Assembly: GCA_013336525.1 (NCBI GenBank)
Contig: JAAXTM010000002.1
Span: 248,001 to 312,000, forward strand
Length of the DNA: 64,000 nucleotides
Direction of reading: 5' to 3'
From: Geobacteraceae bacterium
GTDB lineage: Bacteria > Desulfobacterota > Desulfuromonadia > Geobacterales > Pseudopelobacteraceae
A program made the translations under genes and the position numbers. Positions within the stretch are counted from its first letter, which is position 1, and the number at the start of each line of letters is the position of its first letter. The notes below the pieces were generated by a model. The model did not search any database. It was not told the origin of the DNA and saw only the letters and a list, made by a program, of their open reading frames with translations. Positions 8,635 to 17,593 of the stretch are shown piece after piece.

Positions 8635-10008
8635 ATGATTATTAGACGCGCCGGAAAAGACACCTCCACCGCCAACCCCCGCCAAGCAGCCTGTGAAACA
8701 CTTCTGCGCATCAGGAAAGAAGGCGGGTTTGCTGATCGTCTTATCGACATCGAACTTTCTAACGGAGCCCTGAGCGGGCCTGATCGCGGGCTTTACGCCG
8801 AACTGGTTTTCGGAGTGCTGCGTCGCCAGGGAACCCTGGACCACATCCTCCAGCAACTGCTCGAAAAACCGATGGTTGAACTTGATCCGCTCGCGCTGGT
8901 CATCCTGCGGATCGGACTGTACCAGTTAACCTGCCTCGACCGTATTCCGGAATCCGCCGCCGTTAATGAGTCGGTAAACCTGGCAAAACTGATTACACCT
9001 GGCACCAGCGGTCTGATCAACGCCGTCCTGAGAAACTACCTCCGGCGGCGCGACACGATAAGCTTCCCCGATATGTCTGCCAATCCGGCGGCGGCAATTG
9101 CGGCCCGCCATTCCCAACCTGAGTGGCTGGCTGAACAGTGGATCGCGCAACTTGGCGTAGCTGAAGCCCAGAAGCTTGCCGAGGCTTCTTCGCAGCAGCC
9201 ACCTTTGACGTTGCGGGTCAACACGCTCCGATCCGATCGCGACCATCTGCTGCAGGAGTTTGAAGTGCAGGGCATTGAAGCTGCCCCCTGCCGCTTCTCA
9301 CCCGACGGCATAACACTTGCCGGACGCCACACGGTCAGCTCTCTTCCCGGCTTTGAGGCCGGTATGTTCGCCGTACAGGATGAAGCCTCACAACTGGCTG
9401 GAAGACTGCTTGGCGCCGAGCCGGGAGAACGTGTATGGGACGCATGCTGCGCCCCTGGCGGCAAAACCTGCCACATAGCCCAGCTCATGGATGATCGTGG
9501 CGAATTAATAGCAACCGATATTTCCCGTTCAAAACTGACCCTTGTCCAGGACAGCCTCCGCAGACTCGGAATAGGATCTGTTTCAACTGCAGTCGCAGAT
9601 CTCCACCAGCCAGACACGTTTCCAGATGGCGATTTTGACCGCATCCTGCTGGACGCCCCCTGCTCCGGCCTAGGAGTTATACGACGCAATCCGGAAGCCA
9701 AATGGCGTCTTTTCTCCGGTGACATCACCCGCCTGGCTGCCGTTCAGAAGACCATGCTGAAGAATGCTGCTGCCAAATTGAAGCCGGGCGGTACGCTTCT
9801 CTATTCAACCTGCTCGACCTCGGAAGCTGAAAATGAACTGGTGGTGGAGGATTTTCTTTTGCACAACCCCGGGTTTGTGCTAGAAAACCTGAATGACCTG
9901 TTTCCAGCCTGGGGCGATCTGATCGCGTTCTACGGTATGTTCAGGGTCTGGCCGCACCGTCACGGCATGGACGGCTTTTTCGCCGCACGGATCAAACGAA
10001 TAAAATAA
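8635..10008 (+). CDS. rsmB: 16S rRNA m5C967 methyltransferase RsmB
   Basis: A 457-residue SAM-dependent RNA cytosine-5 methyltransferase. An N-terminal NusB-like RNA-binding domain (~10-150) precedes the NOL1/NOP2/Sun catalytic domain. The SAM loop is [15 protein letters not shown] (~270). The two family cysteines are in [18 protein letters not shown] (~343, catalytic) and [12 protein letters not shown] (~392, release). Length and domain order match RsmB. GAGGA just before the ATG supports the start. rpe follows 17 bases later on the same strand, so the two are probably cotranscribed. Confidence 0.92.
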   Translation: MIIRRAGKDTSTANPRQAACETLLRIRKEGGFADRLIDIELSNGALSGPDRGLYAELVFGVLRRQGTLDHILQQLLEKPMVELDPLALVILRIGLYQLTCLDRIPESAAVNESVNLAKLITPGTSGLINAVLRNYLRRRDTISFPDMSANPAAAIAARHSQPEWLAEQWIAQLGVAEAQKLAEASSQQPPLTLRVNTLRSDRDHLLQEFEVQGIEAAPCRFSPDGITLAGRHTVSSLPGFEAGMFAVQDEASQLAGRLLGAEPGERVWDACCAPGGKTCHIAQLMDDRGELIATDISRSKLTLVQDSLRRLGIGSVSTAVADLHQPDTFPDGDFDRILLDAPCSGLGVIRRNPEAKWRLFSGDITRLAAVQKTMLKNAAAKLKPGGTLLYSTCSTSEAENELVVEDFLLHNPGFVLENLNDLFPAWGDLIAFYGMFRVWPHRHGMDGFFAARIKRIK

Positions 10009-10025
10009 TATCAGGGAGTTTCTGC

Positions 10026-10691
10026 ATGAAAAAAATTGCCCCTTCCATCCTGTCAGCCGACTTTTCGCGCCTTGGTGATGAAATCCGTGCCGTTGAAGCT
10101 GCCGGTGCCGACTACATCCATATCGACGTCATGGATGGTCACTTTGTCCCCAATATCACGATCGGACCACTGATTGTTGAAGCTGCGCGTAAGGTAACAA
10201 CACTACCGCTGGATGTGCATCTTATGATTGAGAATCCCGATCTCTACATTGGGGATTTTGCTGCGGCCGGCGCCGACATCATCGTAGTACATGCCGAAGC
10301 AACCAACCACCTGCATCGCAGCATACAGTTGATAAAATCCTTAGGCAAAAAAGCCGGTGTTTCGCTCAATCCGGCCACTCCTCTAAATGTGCTCGATTAC
10401 ATTATCGATGATCTGGACCTGGTACTTCTGATGACAGTCAACCCCGGGTTTGGCGGTCAAAGCTTCATTGAAGCCTGTCTCCCCAAGATCCACTCATTAC
10501 GGGCAATGTTGGACCGGCGCGGTTCCGAGGCAGAACTGGAGGTTGACGGCGGGGTCAAGCCTTCCAATATTGCCCGGATCTCCCACGCCGGCGCAGATGT
10601 CTTTGTCGCCGGCAGCGCCGTTTTTGGAGCGCCAGATTATGCGGCCACCATTTCGGAAATGAAGAAATCAGCACGGGAAACGCTGCTCTGA
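10026..10691 (+). CDS. rpe: Ribulose-phosphate 3-epimerase
   Basis: A 221-residue TIM barrel that interconverts ribulose 5-phosphate and xylulose 5-phosphate in the pentose phosphate pathway. The typical blocks are present: [15 protein letters not shown], the metal ligands in [16 protein letters not shown] and [13 protein letters not shown], the phosphate loop [10 protein letters not shown], and DGGVKPSNI near the C-terminus. Length is normal. AGGGAG lies about eight bases before the ATG. It sits immediately after rsmB. Confidence 0.95.
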   Translation: MKKIAPSILSADFSRLGDEIRAVEAAGADYIHIDVMDGHFVPNITIGPLIVEAARKVTTLPLDVHLMIENPDLYIGDFAAAGADIIVVHAEATNHLHRSIQLIKSLGKKAGVSLNPATPLNVLDYIIDDLDLVLLMTVNPGFGGQSFIEACLPKIHSLRAMLDRRGSEAELEVDGGVKPSNIARISHAGADVFVAGSAVFGAPDYAATISEMKKSARETLL

Positions 10692-10766
10692 TTTTGTTCT
10701 TATTCCCGTAAAGAAAGCCGTTTTATTAATTGAGTTTCGAGGGGAGTTGGACTAATATCCCACACT

Positions 10767-11735
10767 ATGTTTACAAGCGTACTAATTATAGACGATTCCG
10801 TTACCGTCCGTGAACAGATCATCAGGACTCTCGAGTCGTTCAAGTTGTTCTCACGCTATTACGAGGCAGAGGACGGCATGGAAGGGTTTAAAATACTCCT
10901 CTCGTCTCCTGTAGACATCATTCTGTGCGACCTTGAGATGCCCCGCATTGATGGTTTTAAATTCCTGCGCATGCTTAAGACCCGTCCCGACCACCAGGAT
11001 GTCCCCGTCATAATTCTGACCGGTACAAATGATCGTGATCGTAAAATCAAAGGTCTTGAACAGGGAGCCAGCGACTATATCACCAAGCCGTTTGACCCGG
11101 AAGAACTGGTTGCCAGGGTCAATATTCATCTTAAAATAAAAAAACTGCAGGATGATCTTAGGCGTTCTAATGAATTGCTGCTGGAGCTTTCCAATACTGA
11201 TCATTTAACCGGACTCTTTAACCGCCGCTACATGATGAAGGCGCTTGATAAAGAGCTGCAGCGAAGCATTCGCAACGGGGGTAGCCTCTCTCTGATCATG
11301 CTTGACATTGATCATTTCAAGCGGGTTAATGACGGCTTTGGCCACCAACAAGGGGATGTAGTGCTGCAGAATGTTGCATTGATCCTACAGAAGGAGCTAC
11401 GAAGTTATGACTGCGCCGCCCGTTACGGCGGCGAGGAATTTGTTGCCATCCTGCCGGATTCGTCCCTGAAAGAATCAGTTTTAGTAGCCGAACGGATTCG
11501 TCTGGCGGTTCAGAATACTATATTCAACGGACCGCTTGTAAAACTCAGCCTTACTGTAAGTCTGGGAGTTGCCTGCTTTTCGCATGAGCACACCGCCACA
11601 GTGGATGGATTTATAAAACTGGCTGACGACGCTTTGTATAGAGCTAAAGGAAACGGCAGAAACCGCGTCGAGTTCAATGATCCGGAACAGCTTAGAAGCC
11701 CCGCAATAACTACTGACTTACCGCACAGGACATAG
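10767..11735 (+). CDS. Response regulator diguanylate cyclase (receiver-GGEEF)
   Basis: A 322-residue protein. The receiver domain (~1-125) has the phospho-acceptor Asp in DIILCDLEMPRIDG and the Lys in YITKPFDPEEL. A GGDEF domain (~155-310) has an intact active site, RYGGEEF, preceded by the inhibitory I-site RSYD five residues earlier. It should make c-di-GMP when phosphorylated and be feedback-inhibited. The only good Shine-Dalgarno (GAGGGGAG) lies unusually far (~20 bases) before this ATG, and no in-frame upstream start exists, so translation may be weak or leader-controlled. No kinase gene is adjacent. Confidence 0.9.
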   Translation: MFTSVLIIDDSVTVREQIIRTLESFKLFSRYYEAEDGMEGFKILLSSPVDIILCDLEMPRIDGFKFLRMLKTRPDHQDVPVIILTGTNDRDRKIKGLEQGASDYITKPFDPEELVARVNIHLKIKKLQDDLRRSNELLLELSNTDHLTGLFNRRYMMKALDKELQRSIRNGGSLSLIMLDIDHFKRVNDGFGHQQGDVVLQNVALILQKELRSYDCAARYGGEEFVAILPDSSLKESVLVAERIRLAVQNTIFNGPLVKLSLTVSLGVACFSHEHTATVDGFIKLADDALYRAKGNGRNRVEFNDPEQLRSPAITTDLPHRT

Positions 11736-11796
11736 GCACTGAACCAAAGTATAAAAAACGTATGGTAAAATCGCGCAGACGTATCAAAATCCACAA

Positions 11797-11843
11797 CGCC
11801 ACCTCCCTTCAGCCTGCTTCAAGGCGCATAAAGGCGGGTGGCG
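11797..11843 (+). other. Leader stem-loop before the transglutaminase-like gene
   Basis: CGCCACC (11797-11803) pairs with GGTGGCG (11837-11843) across a loop that can itself fold. It ends about 30 bases before the ATG at 11875. No T-run follows, so it is more likely a translational or stability element than a terminator. Confidence 0.3.
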
Positions 11844-11874
11844 CTTGCATATTCAAATTATAAAGGGTTATTTA

Positions 11875-13320
11875 ATGAACATAAAATTCAGGTTTTTATC
11901 TATAATTTTAATATTACTCTGCAGCTCCATGCCTGTTCTGGCAACCCCTTTTGGCAAAATTGATGCCCCACCTGTTTCTGAACGCTGGTTCGGTATTTAT
12001 GTAAACAATGAGCGGGTCGGATTTTATCGACAACGGATTGACAAGTCTGATGACGGCTACCGTTTTGATGGCAACGGAAGCGTACGTGTGAAAGTAATGA
12101 GCTTTTCTAAAGAAGCTTCAATGCGGGAAACATATCTGGTTTCAAAAAATCTTGCACTCCGTTCGTTTGATGTTGAGCAGACCGTCAATGGCTCATCGTC
12201 GCACCTTATCGGCAAGGTCAACGGCAATACCGTCAATATAAAAAGCGAAACAAATGGTAAAATAATCGATAGAATGCTCAAGTTCAAAGGGGAGGTGTAC
12301 CCCGCCCCGGTCCTCAATTTTTATCCTCTTATGCGGGGGGTGTCAGCAGGAACGTCTTATAAAGTTCAGGCATTCGATCCAGAAGAGATTAAGATCAAAG
12401 AGATACAGATCACCGTAATCGGTGAAGACAAAACTGCCGAAGGCCGGCCGGCGCTCAAGCTCCGCAACAATCTGTATCCGTTCGCAAATAATGACATCTG
12501 GGTTGACAGTCAGGGGAATACGCTTGAGGAATCTGTCCGTGAAGGGCTCGTAATAACCAGGGAGGAACAACCCAAAGTTATTGGTACATTTATCAGCGAT
12601 TGGGCCATTGCCAAAAAGGATCTGATTTATGATTTCAGTCTGGTACGCATACAGCCACCAATTAAAGAGCCAAAAAAGTTGATCGGCCTGGCAGTAGAAA
12701 TAAGCGATTGGAATGATGCTCTGCCTCTACTGCAGGAGGGAGGCCAACAGGTGGAAAAGCGTGGTAACGGAAAGGTGATTTTTAAAACCGGTTCTCTGGC
12801 TCAAGCATCATCTGAATTAAAATCTCGGAAACCGTCAGATGCCCAGATTAGTCCGGCTGACAAGATTGAATCTGATGCTACCGAAATCATGGATCAGGCC
12901 AAAGCTCTGGCTGCAGGGACTAAAAACAACGAAGAGCTTGCCAGGGTTCTTTCCTCCTGGACGGCTGACTGGCTGAAGGATTCAATTGATGACGGCGGCA
13001 GTGCCGTTGAGAGTTTTAAATCGAAGAGCGGTAACTGCCAGACACACGCCCGCCTCTACACGGCATTGGCAAGAGCTGCCGGCATTCCAACCCGTTTTGT
13101 TTCAGGCTTGGTATATCTGGAAGGGAAGGGTTTTCTCTATCATAGCTGGGCCGAGAGTTTTATAGGAGATCACTGGGTTTCTATCGATCCCACCTACAAT
13201 CAACTGCCGGCTGACCCCACCCACCTCAAGTTGCTTGAAGGACATCTCCCGGAAGATATGGCTCCGATTATTGCAATCATTGGCCGAATCAAGATGACAG
13301 TTGTTGAAGCTGCCTACTAG
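11875..13320 (+). CDS. Exported transglutaminase-like protein
   Basis: A 481-residue protein with a clear signal peptide (NIKFRFLSIILILLCSSMPVLA). The start chosen is the ATG at 11875; an in-frame TTG at 11845 would put ten odd residues before the signal. A beta-rich domain (~35-230) is followed by a transglutaminase/protease-like core with a complete triad: Cys in GNCQTHARLYTALARAAGIP, His in FLYHSWAESF and Asp in VSIDPTYNQ. It should act in the periplasm, either cross-linking or cleaving peptide bonds. Proteins of this build are often encoded near c-di-GMP genes in delta-proteobacteria, but the substrate is unknown. Confidence 0.75.
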   Translation: MNIKFRFLSIILILLCSSMPVLATPFGKIDAPPVSERWFGIYVNNERVGFYRQRIDKSDDGYRFDGNGSVRVKVMSFSKEASMRETYLVSKNLALRSFDVEQTVNGSSSHLIGKVNGNTVNIKSETNGKIIDRMLKFKGEVYPAPVLNFYPLMRGVSAGTSYKVQAFDPEEIKIKEIQITVIGEDKTAEGRPALKLRNNLYPFANNDIWVDSQGNTLEESVREGLVITREEQPKVIGTFISDWAIAKKDLIYDFSLVRIQPPIKEPKKLIGLAVEISDWNDALPLLQEGGQQVEKRGNGKVIFKTGSLAQASSELKSRKPSDAQISPADKIESDATEIMDQAKALAAGTKNNEELARVLSSWTADWLKDSIDDGGSAVESFKSKSGNCQTHARLYTALARAAGIPTRFVSGLVYLEGKGFLYHSWAESFIGDHWVSIDPTYNQLPADPTHLKLLEGHLPEDMAPIIAIIGRIKMTVVEAAY

Positions 13321-13364
13321 GCAAGCCTGTCAGACTCGGGAATAAGCCGGTTGTAAATATGCCC

Positions 13365-13392
13365 TTGACCGCTTAAAAAAGTGCTGTAGAAT
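13365..13392 (+). promoter_or_regulatory. Sigma-70 promoter of the CheX/HD-GYP/PilZ genes
   Basis: TTGACC (13365-13370), 16-base spacer, TAGAAT (13387-13392). This is close to consensus and lies about 110 bases before the CheX-like start, leaving a leader that holds a small hairpin (CCAAC/GTTGG, about 13411-13435). Confidence 0.6.
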
Positions 13393-13502
13393 GCCCGAAG
13401 TTATTAATTGCTCCAACTTATTTAGATGTTGGCTCTTTTTCAGAAGATCAGCGGGACCGCTTTGCCAGTTATGTCAGTTCAATAAATAGGGGGAGTATAT
13501 TT

Positions 13503-14006
13503 ATGCCAATGAAATCTGAAACACTCACCGCCATCAACATGACAGAAGACGAACTGATAAAAAGTCTTATCAAGGATGTCCAGGATGTTTTCATCAATAT
13601 GGTCGGGGTAGAAGACCTGATGCACCTGCCGATTCAAATTGATGTCACAACACATTTTAAAGAATGCCTGACTGCAATGGTCGGTCTTGCGGGGACCTAT
13701 AACGGACTTGTAAGCGTACATATTCCATGGCCTTTGGCTATCTCGTTCACCTCTTTGATGCTGGGCATGGAGGTAACGGAAATTGATGATGACGTTAATG
13801 ATGCCATGGGTGAGATCGCGAACATGATCGCCGGCTCTTTCAAGCAACATCTCTCCAAAGGTGGATCTGACATTCAACTATCAACACCATCGGTAGTAAA
13901 TGGCGCTGATTATGTCGTCTCTTCCGGAAACAATCTTGAAAACATCACACTCAAGTTTGCCACTGACGAAGAGTGGTTTATGGTATCGCTCTCGATCGAA
14001 GAATAG
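13503..14006 (+). CDS. cheX: CheX-like chemotaxis phosphatase family protein
   Basis: A 167-residue cytoplasmic protein of the CheC/CheX/FliY family, which dephosphorylates CheY-type receivers. The conserved Glu-x2-Asn motif is visible in MGEIANMIAGSFK (~100), preceded by the family block GLVSVHIPWPLAISFTSLMLG. It is followed six bases later by a receiver/HD-GYP gene and then a PilZ gene, so its likely target is the receiver of that neighbour rather than a flagellar CheY; this is an inference. GGGGGAG precedes the ATG. Confidence 0.8.
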   Translation: MPMKSETLTAINMTEDELIKSLIKDVQDVFINMVGVEDLMHLPIQIDVTTHFKECLTAMVGLAGTYNGLVSVHIPWPLAISFTSLMLGMEVTEIDDDVNDAMGEIANMIAGSFKQHLSKGGSDIQLSTPSVVNGADYVVSSGNNLENITLKFATDEEWFMVSLSIEE

Positions 14007-14012
14007 ATCACT

Positions 14013-15143
14013 ATGGAAACCGACATTCGGCTGCTTGCCGTGGACGACCTCGAGTTCAACCTTGATATGATCGAGGTTATGTTGACCGGACTTTCCGGGC
14101 TGGAAGACCTTACTGTTTTTCGTGCCATGAACGGCCGTGAAGCGCTAGATATTCTGGAGCAGAGAGACGATATCGACATCATCCTGCTTGACCTGGAAAT
14201 GCCGGTTCTGAATGGTTTTGAAACCCTGCAGATCCTTAAGCGCAATGAAAAATTGCGTGACATACCTGTAATTGTTGTAACTGCTGACCAAAGCGAAGTC
14301 CTCAAGACTCTTACGATGGGTGCTAACGACTTCCTCGCCAAGCCATATGATCCGCAGGAGCTTAAACTGCGTGTCATGAATCATGTACGAATCAAAAAAA
14401 TGAACGACATCAAGCTGGATATGAACGATGCTCTTGAAAGGGAGGTAGTTAAAAAGACTGCCGCTCTGCTGAAGGCACTGTCTCTTTCGCAAGAAGCGGA
14501 GTATGAAATTTCGCTCCGACTCGGAAAAGCGGCAGAATATCGCGATCTGGAAACAGGCATGCATACGGTGAGAATCAGTCATCTTTCGAGAGAGCTTGCT
14601 GAACTGGCCGGCATGCCGGAGGAAGATTGCGAAATATTGCGTTACGCATCGCCTCTACACGATGTCGGCAAGATCGGCATTCCCGATCATATTTTATTGA
14701 AGCCGGGGAAACTGACTGATCAGGAGTTCGAAACTATGAGGATGCATGCTGCCATCGGCGGTAAGATCCTGAGTGATGCAGAGCGTTTTCCTGTTATCGA
14801 GGCTGGGAGAATAATTGCAGAGCAGCACCACGAACGCTGGGATGGCAATGGTTATCCGAATAGACTTAAAGGCACTGATATACATATTTTTGGCAGGATT
14901 GTGATGATTGTGGATGTCTTTGACGCGTTGGCATCCGAGCGGCCGTACAAGAAGGCGTTTTCAATCGAAAAAACCACTGCCATTATGCTAAAGGATCGGG
15001 GCATATTCTTTGATCCTGATCTTCTGGACATCTTTATGACCAATCTGGATCGTTTCGTAGCTATTAAAAACTCACTGCAAGATATTCCTGGCAGCGAACA
15101 CAATCCATTTGAAGAAGTTTTAATATCACGACAGCTTGCATGA
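14013..15143 (+). CDS. Response regulator c-di-GMP phosphodiesterase (receiver-HD-GYP)
   Basis: A 376-residue protein. The receiver domain (~1-125) has Asp in IDIILLDLEMPVLNG and Lys in FLAKPYDPQEL. A short coiled linker leads to an HD-GYP domain (~165-360) with the metal-binding HD in SPLHDVGKIGIPD, then LKPGKLTDQE, and HHERWDGNGYPNRLKG. It should hydrolyse c-di-GMP under phosphorylation control. It lies between cheX and the PilZ gene in one operon, giving a compact phospho-switch, degradation and effector set. Confidence 0.92.
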   Translation: METDIRLLAVDDLEFNLDMIEVMLTGLSGLEDLTVFRAMNGREALDILEQRDDIDIILLDLEMPVLNGFETLQILKRNEKLRDIPVIVVTADQSEVLKTLTMGANDFLAKPYDPQELKLRVMNHVRIKKMNDIKLDMNDALEREVVKKTAALLKALSLSQEAEYEISLRLGKAAEYRDLETGMHTVRISHLSRELAELAGMPEEDCEILRYASPLHDVGKIGIPDHILLKPGKLTDQEFETMRMHAAIGGKILSDAERFPVIEAGRIIAEQHHERWDGNGYPNRLKGTDIHIFGRIVMIVDVFDALASERPYKKAFSIEKTTAIMLKDRGIFFDPDLLDIFMTNLDRFVAIKNSLQDIPGSEHNPFEEVLISRQLA

Positions 15144-15174
15144 ATGCAGGCGGAATGATCCCGGAGAATCAGTA

Positions 15175-15873
15175 ATGACGTTACCGCCCTATCCGATACT
15201 GGTTGTCTCTTATATTGATGAAACCAGATCTGCGTTAACCGCCGTCCTGAACAAAAACGGAGTGGCCGTTATTCCCTGCGCAAACTTCTGTGAAGCTGAA
15301 AATCTGGCTCTCAGCAGTTTTTACAGTGGAATATTGGTTGATCTTCCTTCGATTATCAAATCAAAGGGAGAAGAAAAGATAGTTGCCTATACCCTGGCCA
15401 ACTTTTTTCCGACCCTGCGGGTACGGACAATGGGAGGGATGCTCATTCCGATGGCAATGCCGGGAAGCGCCAAACAGGATAAAAGCCTGGACGACTTTTT
15501 ATCCAAAACCTGTCTGGCATTTGTATCGCGAAAATTACGCGCTTTCAAGCGTCATCCGGTCTGTCTTTCCACTATCGTCATGTATGGAGATATCGAATTG
15601 AGAGGATTTACATTAGACCTTTCCTGGGGGGGGATGTTCATCGTTGATTTGCAGGCCGAAAAGTTCAGTATCGGAGACCCGGTTACAATTATAATCCCCG
15701 AATTCAACTGTTCCATTGCCGCTGAGGTCCGAAATATTATACCGTGGGGGAGCAAGCGCAGAGCCCCGGGAATAGGCCTGGGTTTCTGCAACCTTGATGA
15801 AAGCATTGAGCCCATTATTGCAGGAATCACAAGGACCAGTAAAGAATTTGACCGTGACCGGCTGTCGGCCTAA
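15175..15873 (+). CDS. PilZ-domain c-di-GMP effector with receiver-like N-terminus
   Basis: A 232-residue protein; the start at 15175 is chosen because GGAG lies eight bases upstream, whereas the earlier in-frame TTG has none. The N-terminal ~110 residues (PILVVSYIDETRSALTAVLNKNGV) look like a degenerate receiver without a clear phospho-Asp. The C-terminal PilZ domain has both ligand motifs, RAFKR (RxxxR) and DLSWGG (D/NxSxxG), so it probably binds c-di-GMP. It directly follows the HD-GYP phosphodiesterase gene. Its output partner is not visible. Confidence 0.8.
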   Translation: MTLPPYPILVVSYIDETRSALTAVLNKNGVAVIPCANFCEAENLALSSFYSGILVDLPSIIKSKGEEKIVAYTLANFFPTLRVRTMGGMLIPMAMPGSAKQDKSLDDFLSKTCLAFVSRKLRAFKRHPVCLSTIVMYGDIELRGFTLDLSWGGMFIVDLQAEKFSIGDPVTIIIPEFNCSIAAEVRNIIPWGSKRRAPGIGLGFCNLDESIEPIIAGITRTSKEFDRDRLSA

Positions 15874-15884
15874 AACCGGGTTGT

Positions 15885-17174
15885 TTAAAATCTCCGCTGA
15901 TAGTCCGCTACCAGCCCCCGTAACGCTTTCTTCATGCCACGCTTCCACGGTCCAACAGCAACCAGCCGCAGTTTATCTGGATCAAAGAGTGCCCGGGCGG
16001 TTTCCTGAATTTCGGCAGCTGAAGTCCGCCGTGCTTCACACTGATCTTCCTCAATGCTTCTGACAACACCCATCAACTCGCCCCAGCCATATCGCCCCCC
16101 CATTTCATAGGCAGAATCAAGGCTGAACTCAAGATCGAAAATATATGAATTGCGAATGCGCTCCAGTTCATCTTCAGGAACCGGCTCAGTGGTAATACGG
16201 AAAAGTTCCTCAAATGTAGCCTCGACAGCATGAATCAAGGTATCTGGAGCCGTAGACATATCAAATGCCAGGCAACCGGTTTCGTCGTAGGCCCCGATTG
16301 CTCCATCTACGGAATAAATGATGCCCAACTCCTCCCGCAAACGTAGATGTAGGCGGGAGCTGCCTCCACCGGCAAGTATTCGCCGTAAAAAACGCAACGC
16401 CATAAAGCGACGGTCATCACGGGCAAAGCCGAGAAACGCAAGCTGCAGATTCATTTGACTGTCAGAGTCCTGGACACAGCGGATCTGAGGAGTGAACTGA
16501 CGGAGCGTAACCAACGGGACAGACGGCAAGTATCCATCAGACCACTCTCCAAAACATTGACTGGCAGCAGCAAGAACAGCACGATTTTTGACCGGTCCGG
16601 ACACCACCAGTACCGCATTTGAAGGAATATAGTAATTCTTCAGATGATCTTCGAGATCGCTGCGTTCGATTGCCGCAATGCTTTCAAGTGTCCCGATAGT
16701 CGGCATTCCGAGCGGATGATGCGGCCAGAGCAGCCGGCTGACGATCGTGTCAGGATTAACCTCTTCACCCTGTTCGTTAAGATCCTCTCTTGCTTCCTCA
16801 GCAATGATACGCTTTTCGATATCAATTCCGTTCAGAAGAGGTTTAGTAAGCATCGAAGAAAATATTTCCATGCCGCGCTTGATACTGTCAGGGTGCACAC
16901 GTGAATAATAATAGGTCGATTCGGCATCGGTGGCGGCATTCGGGGCACCGCCTACAATTTCGAAAGCCGACTCAATCGCCAGTGAAGAGGGAAATTCGGC
17001 AGTACCACGAAAAAGGATATGCTCCAAAAAATGCGAAAGCCCTTCGCGGCCGGGCGGATCATTGCGACCACCGACCTTGAGGTAAATCGCAAGCTCAGCA
17101 GAGTGCAGATGAGGCATTTCAACACAGACGACCCGCAATCCGTTTTTCAGAGTTTGTACAAAGTGACGTATCAT
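15885..17174 (-). CDS. M16 family zinc protease (pitrilysin-like)
   Basis: A 429-residue single-copy M16 peptidase. The inverted zinc motif is HFLEH in GLSHFLEHILFRGT (~45-57), with the distal Glu in AEEAREDLNE. The C-terminal half carries the usual non-catalytic repeat. There is no signal peptide, so it is probably cytoplasmic, like bacterial PqqL/MPP-type processing proteins. Its ATG overlaps the HIT gene stop (ATGA), making it the last gene of the MacAB-type operon. A role in processing an exported peptide is possible but unproven. Confidence 0.85.
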   Translation of the reverse strand: MIRHFVQTLKNGLRVVCVEMPHLHSAELAIYLKVGGRNDPPGREGLSHFLEHILFRGTAEFPSSLAIESAFEIVGGAPNAATDAESTYYYSRVHPDSIKRGMEIFSSMLTKPLLNGIDIEKRIIAEEAREDLNEQGEEVNPDTIVSRLLWPHHPLGMPTIGTLESIAAIERSDLEDHLKNYYIPSNAVLVVSGPVKNRAVLAAASQCFGEWSDGYLPSVPLVTLRQFTPQIRCVQDSDSQMNLQLAFLGFARDDRRFMALRFLRRILAGGGSSRLHLRLREELGIIYSVDGAIGAYDETGCLAFDMSTAPDTLIHAVEATFEELFRITTEPVPEDELERIRNSYIFDLEFSLDSAYEMGGRYGWGELMGVVRSIEEDQCEARRTSAAEIQETARALFDPDKLRLVAVGPWKRGMKKALRGLVADYQRRF

Positions 17175-17593
17175 ATTATGGCGCTCCGGATAGTTTCTAT
17201 GCGCTGCCGATATTCATCTGGCGACAAGAGCAGCTCTTCATGTTGTTCTGCCCAGATCGGGCGGGGCCAAAGCGGCTCAGAAGAGAAGCGCGGCACGATG
17301 TGCCAGTGGATGTGCGGCACCATATTCCCCAGGAGTTCATAATTGATCTTGTCCGGGGCGAATGCAGTGTAAAGTGCCTGGGCCACAGCAGAGACCTCTT
17401 CCATCAGGGCTGTTCGGACACCCCGGTCAAGATGGAACAGTTCGGTGGCATGCGTCCTGGTGAACAAAAGGGTATAGCCGGGAAAATACTGATCACGGTT
17501 GAGGATAGCGTAGGAGTTCGGCAGTTCGATGATGCGCAGATCTGAATCATCATCCCAGCGGGAGCACATAGGGCAGTCGGGCATATTATTCAT
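17171..17593 (-). CDS. HIT-family nucleotide hydrolase/transferase
   Basis: A 140-residue protein of the histidine-triad superfamily. The triad is visible as HIHWHIVPRF near residue 95, a form typical of small bacterial HIT and Ap4A-type hydrolases. N-terminal cysteines (CPMC) may bind zinc. The start overlaps the permease stop by eight bases; a second ATG lies nine bases on. It sits between the export permease and the M16 protease in one operon. The substrate is unknown. Confidence 0.85.
   Translation of the reverse strand: MNNMPDCPMCSRWDDDSDLRIIELPNSYAILNRDQYFPGYTLLFTRTHATELFHLDRGVRTALMEEVSAVAQALYTAFAPDKINYELLGNMVPHIHWHIVPRFSSEPLWPRPIWAEQHEELLLSPDEYRQRIETIRSAII

Noticed and set aside
9036-9728. 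230-codon frame antisense to rsmB
   Set aside because: A shadow of a GC-rich gene; Ser/Pro/Arg-rich with no motif, while rsmB is certain.
13422-13480. 19-codon ORF in the CheX leader
   Set aside because: No ribosome site and no adjacent terminator; unlike the leader at 20919-20981.
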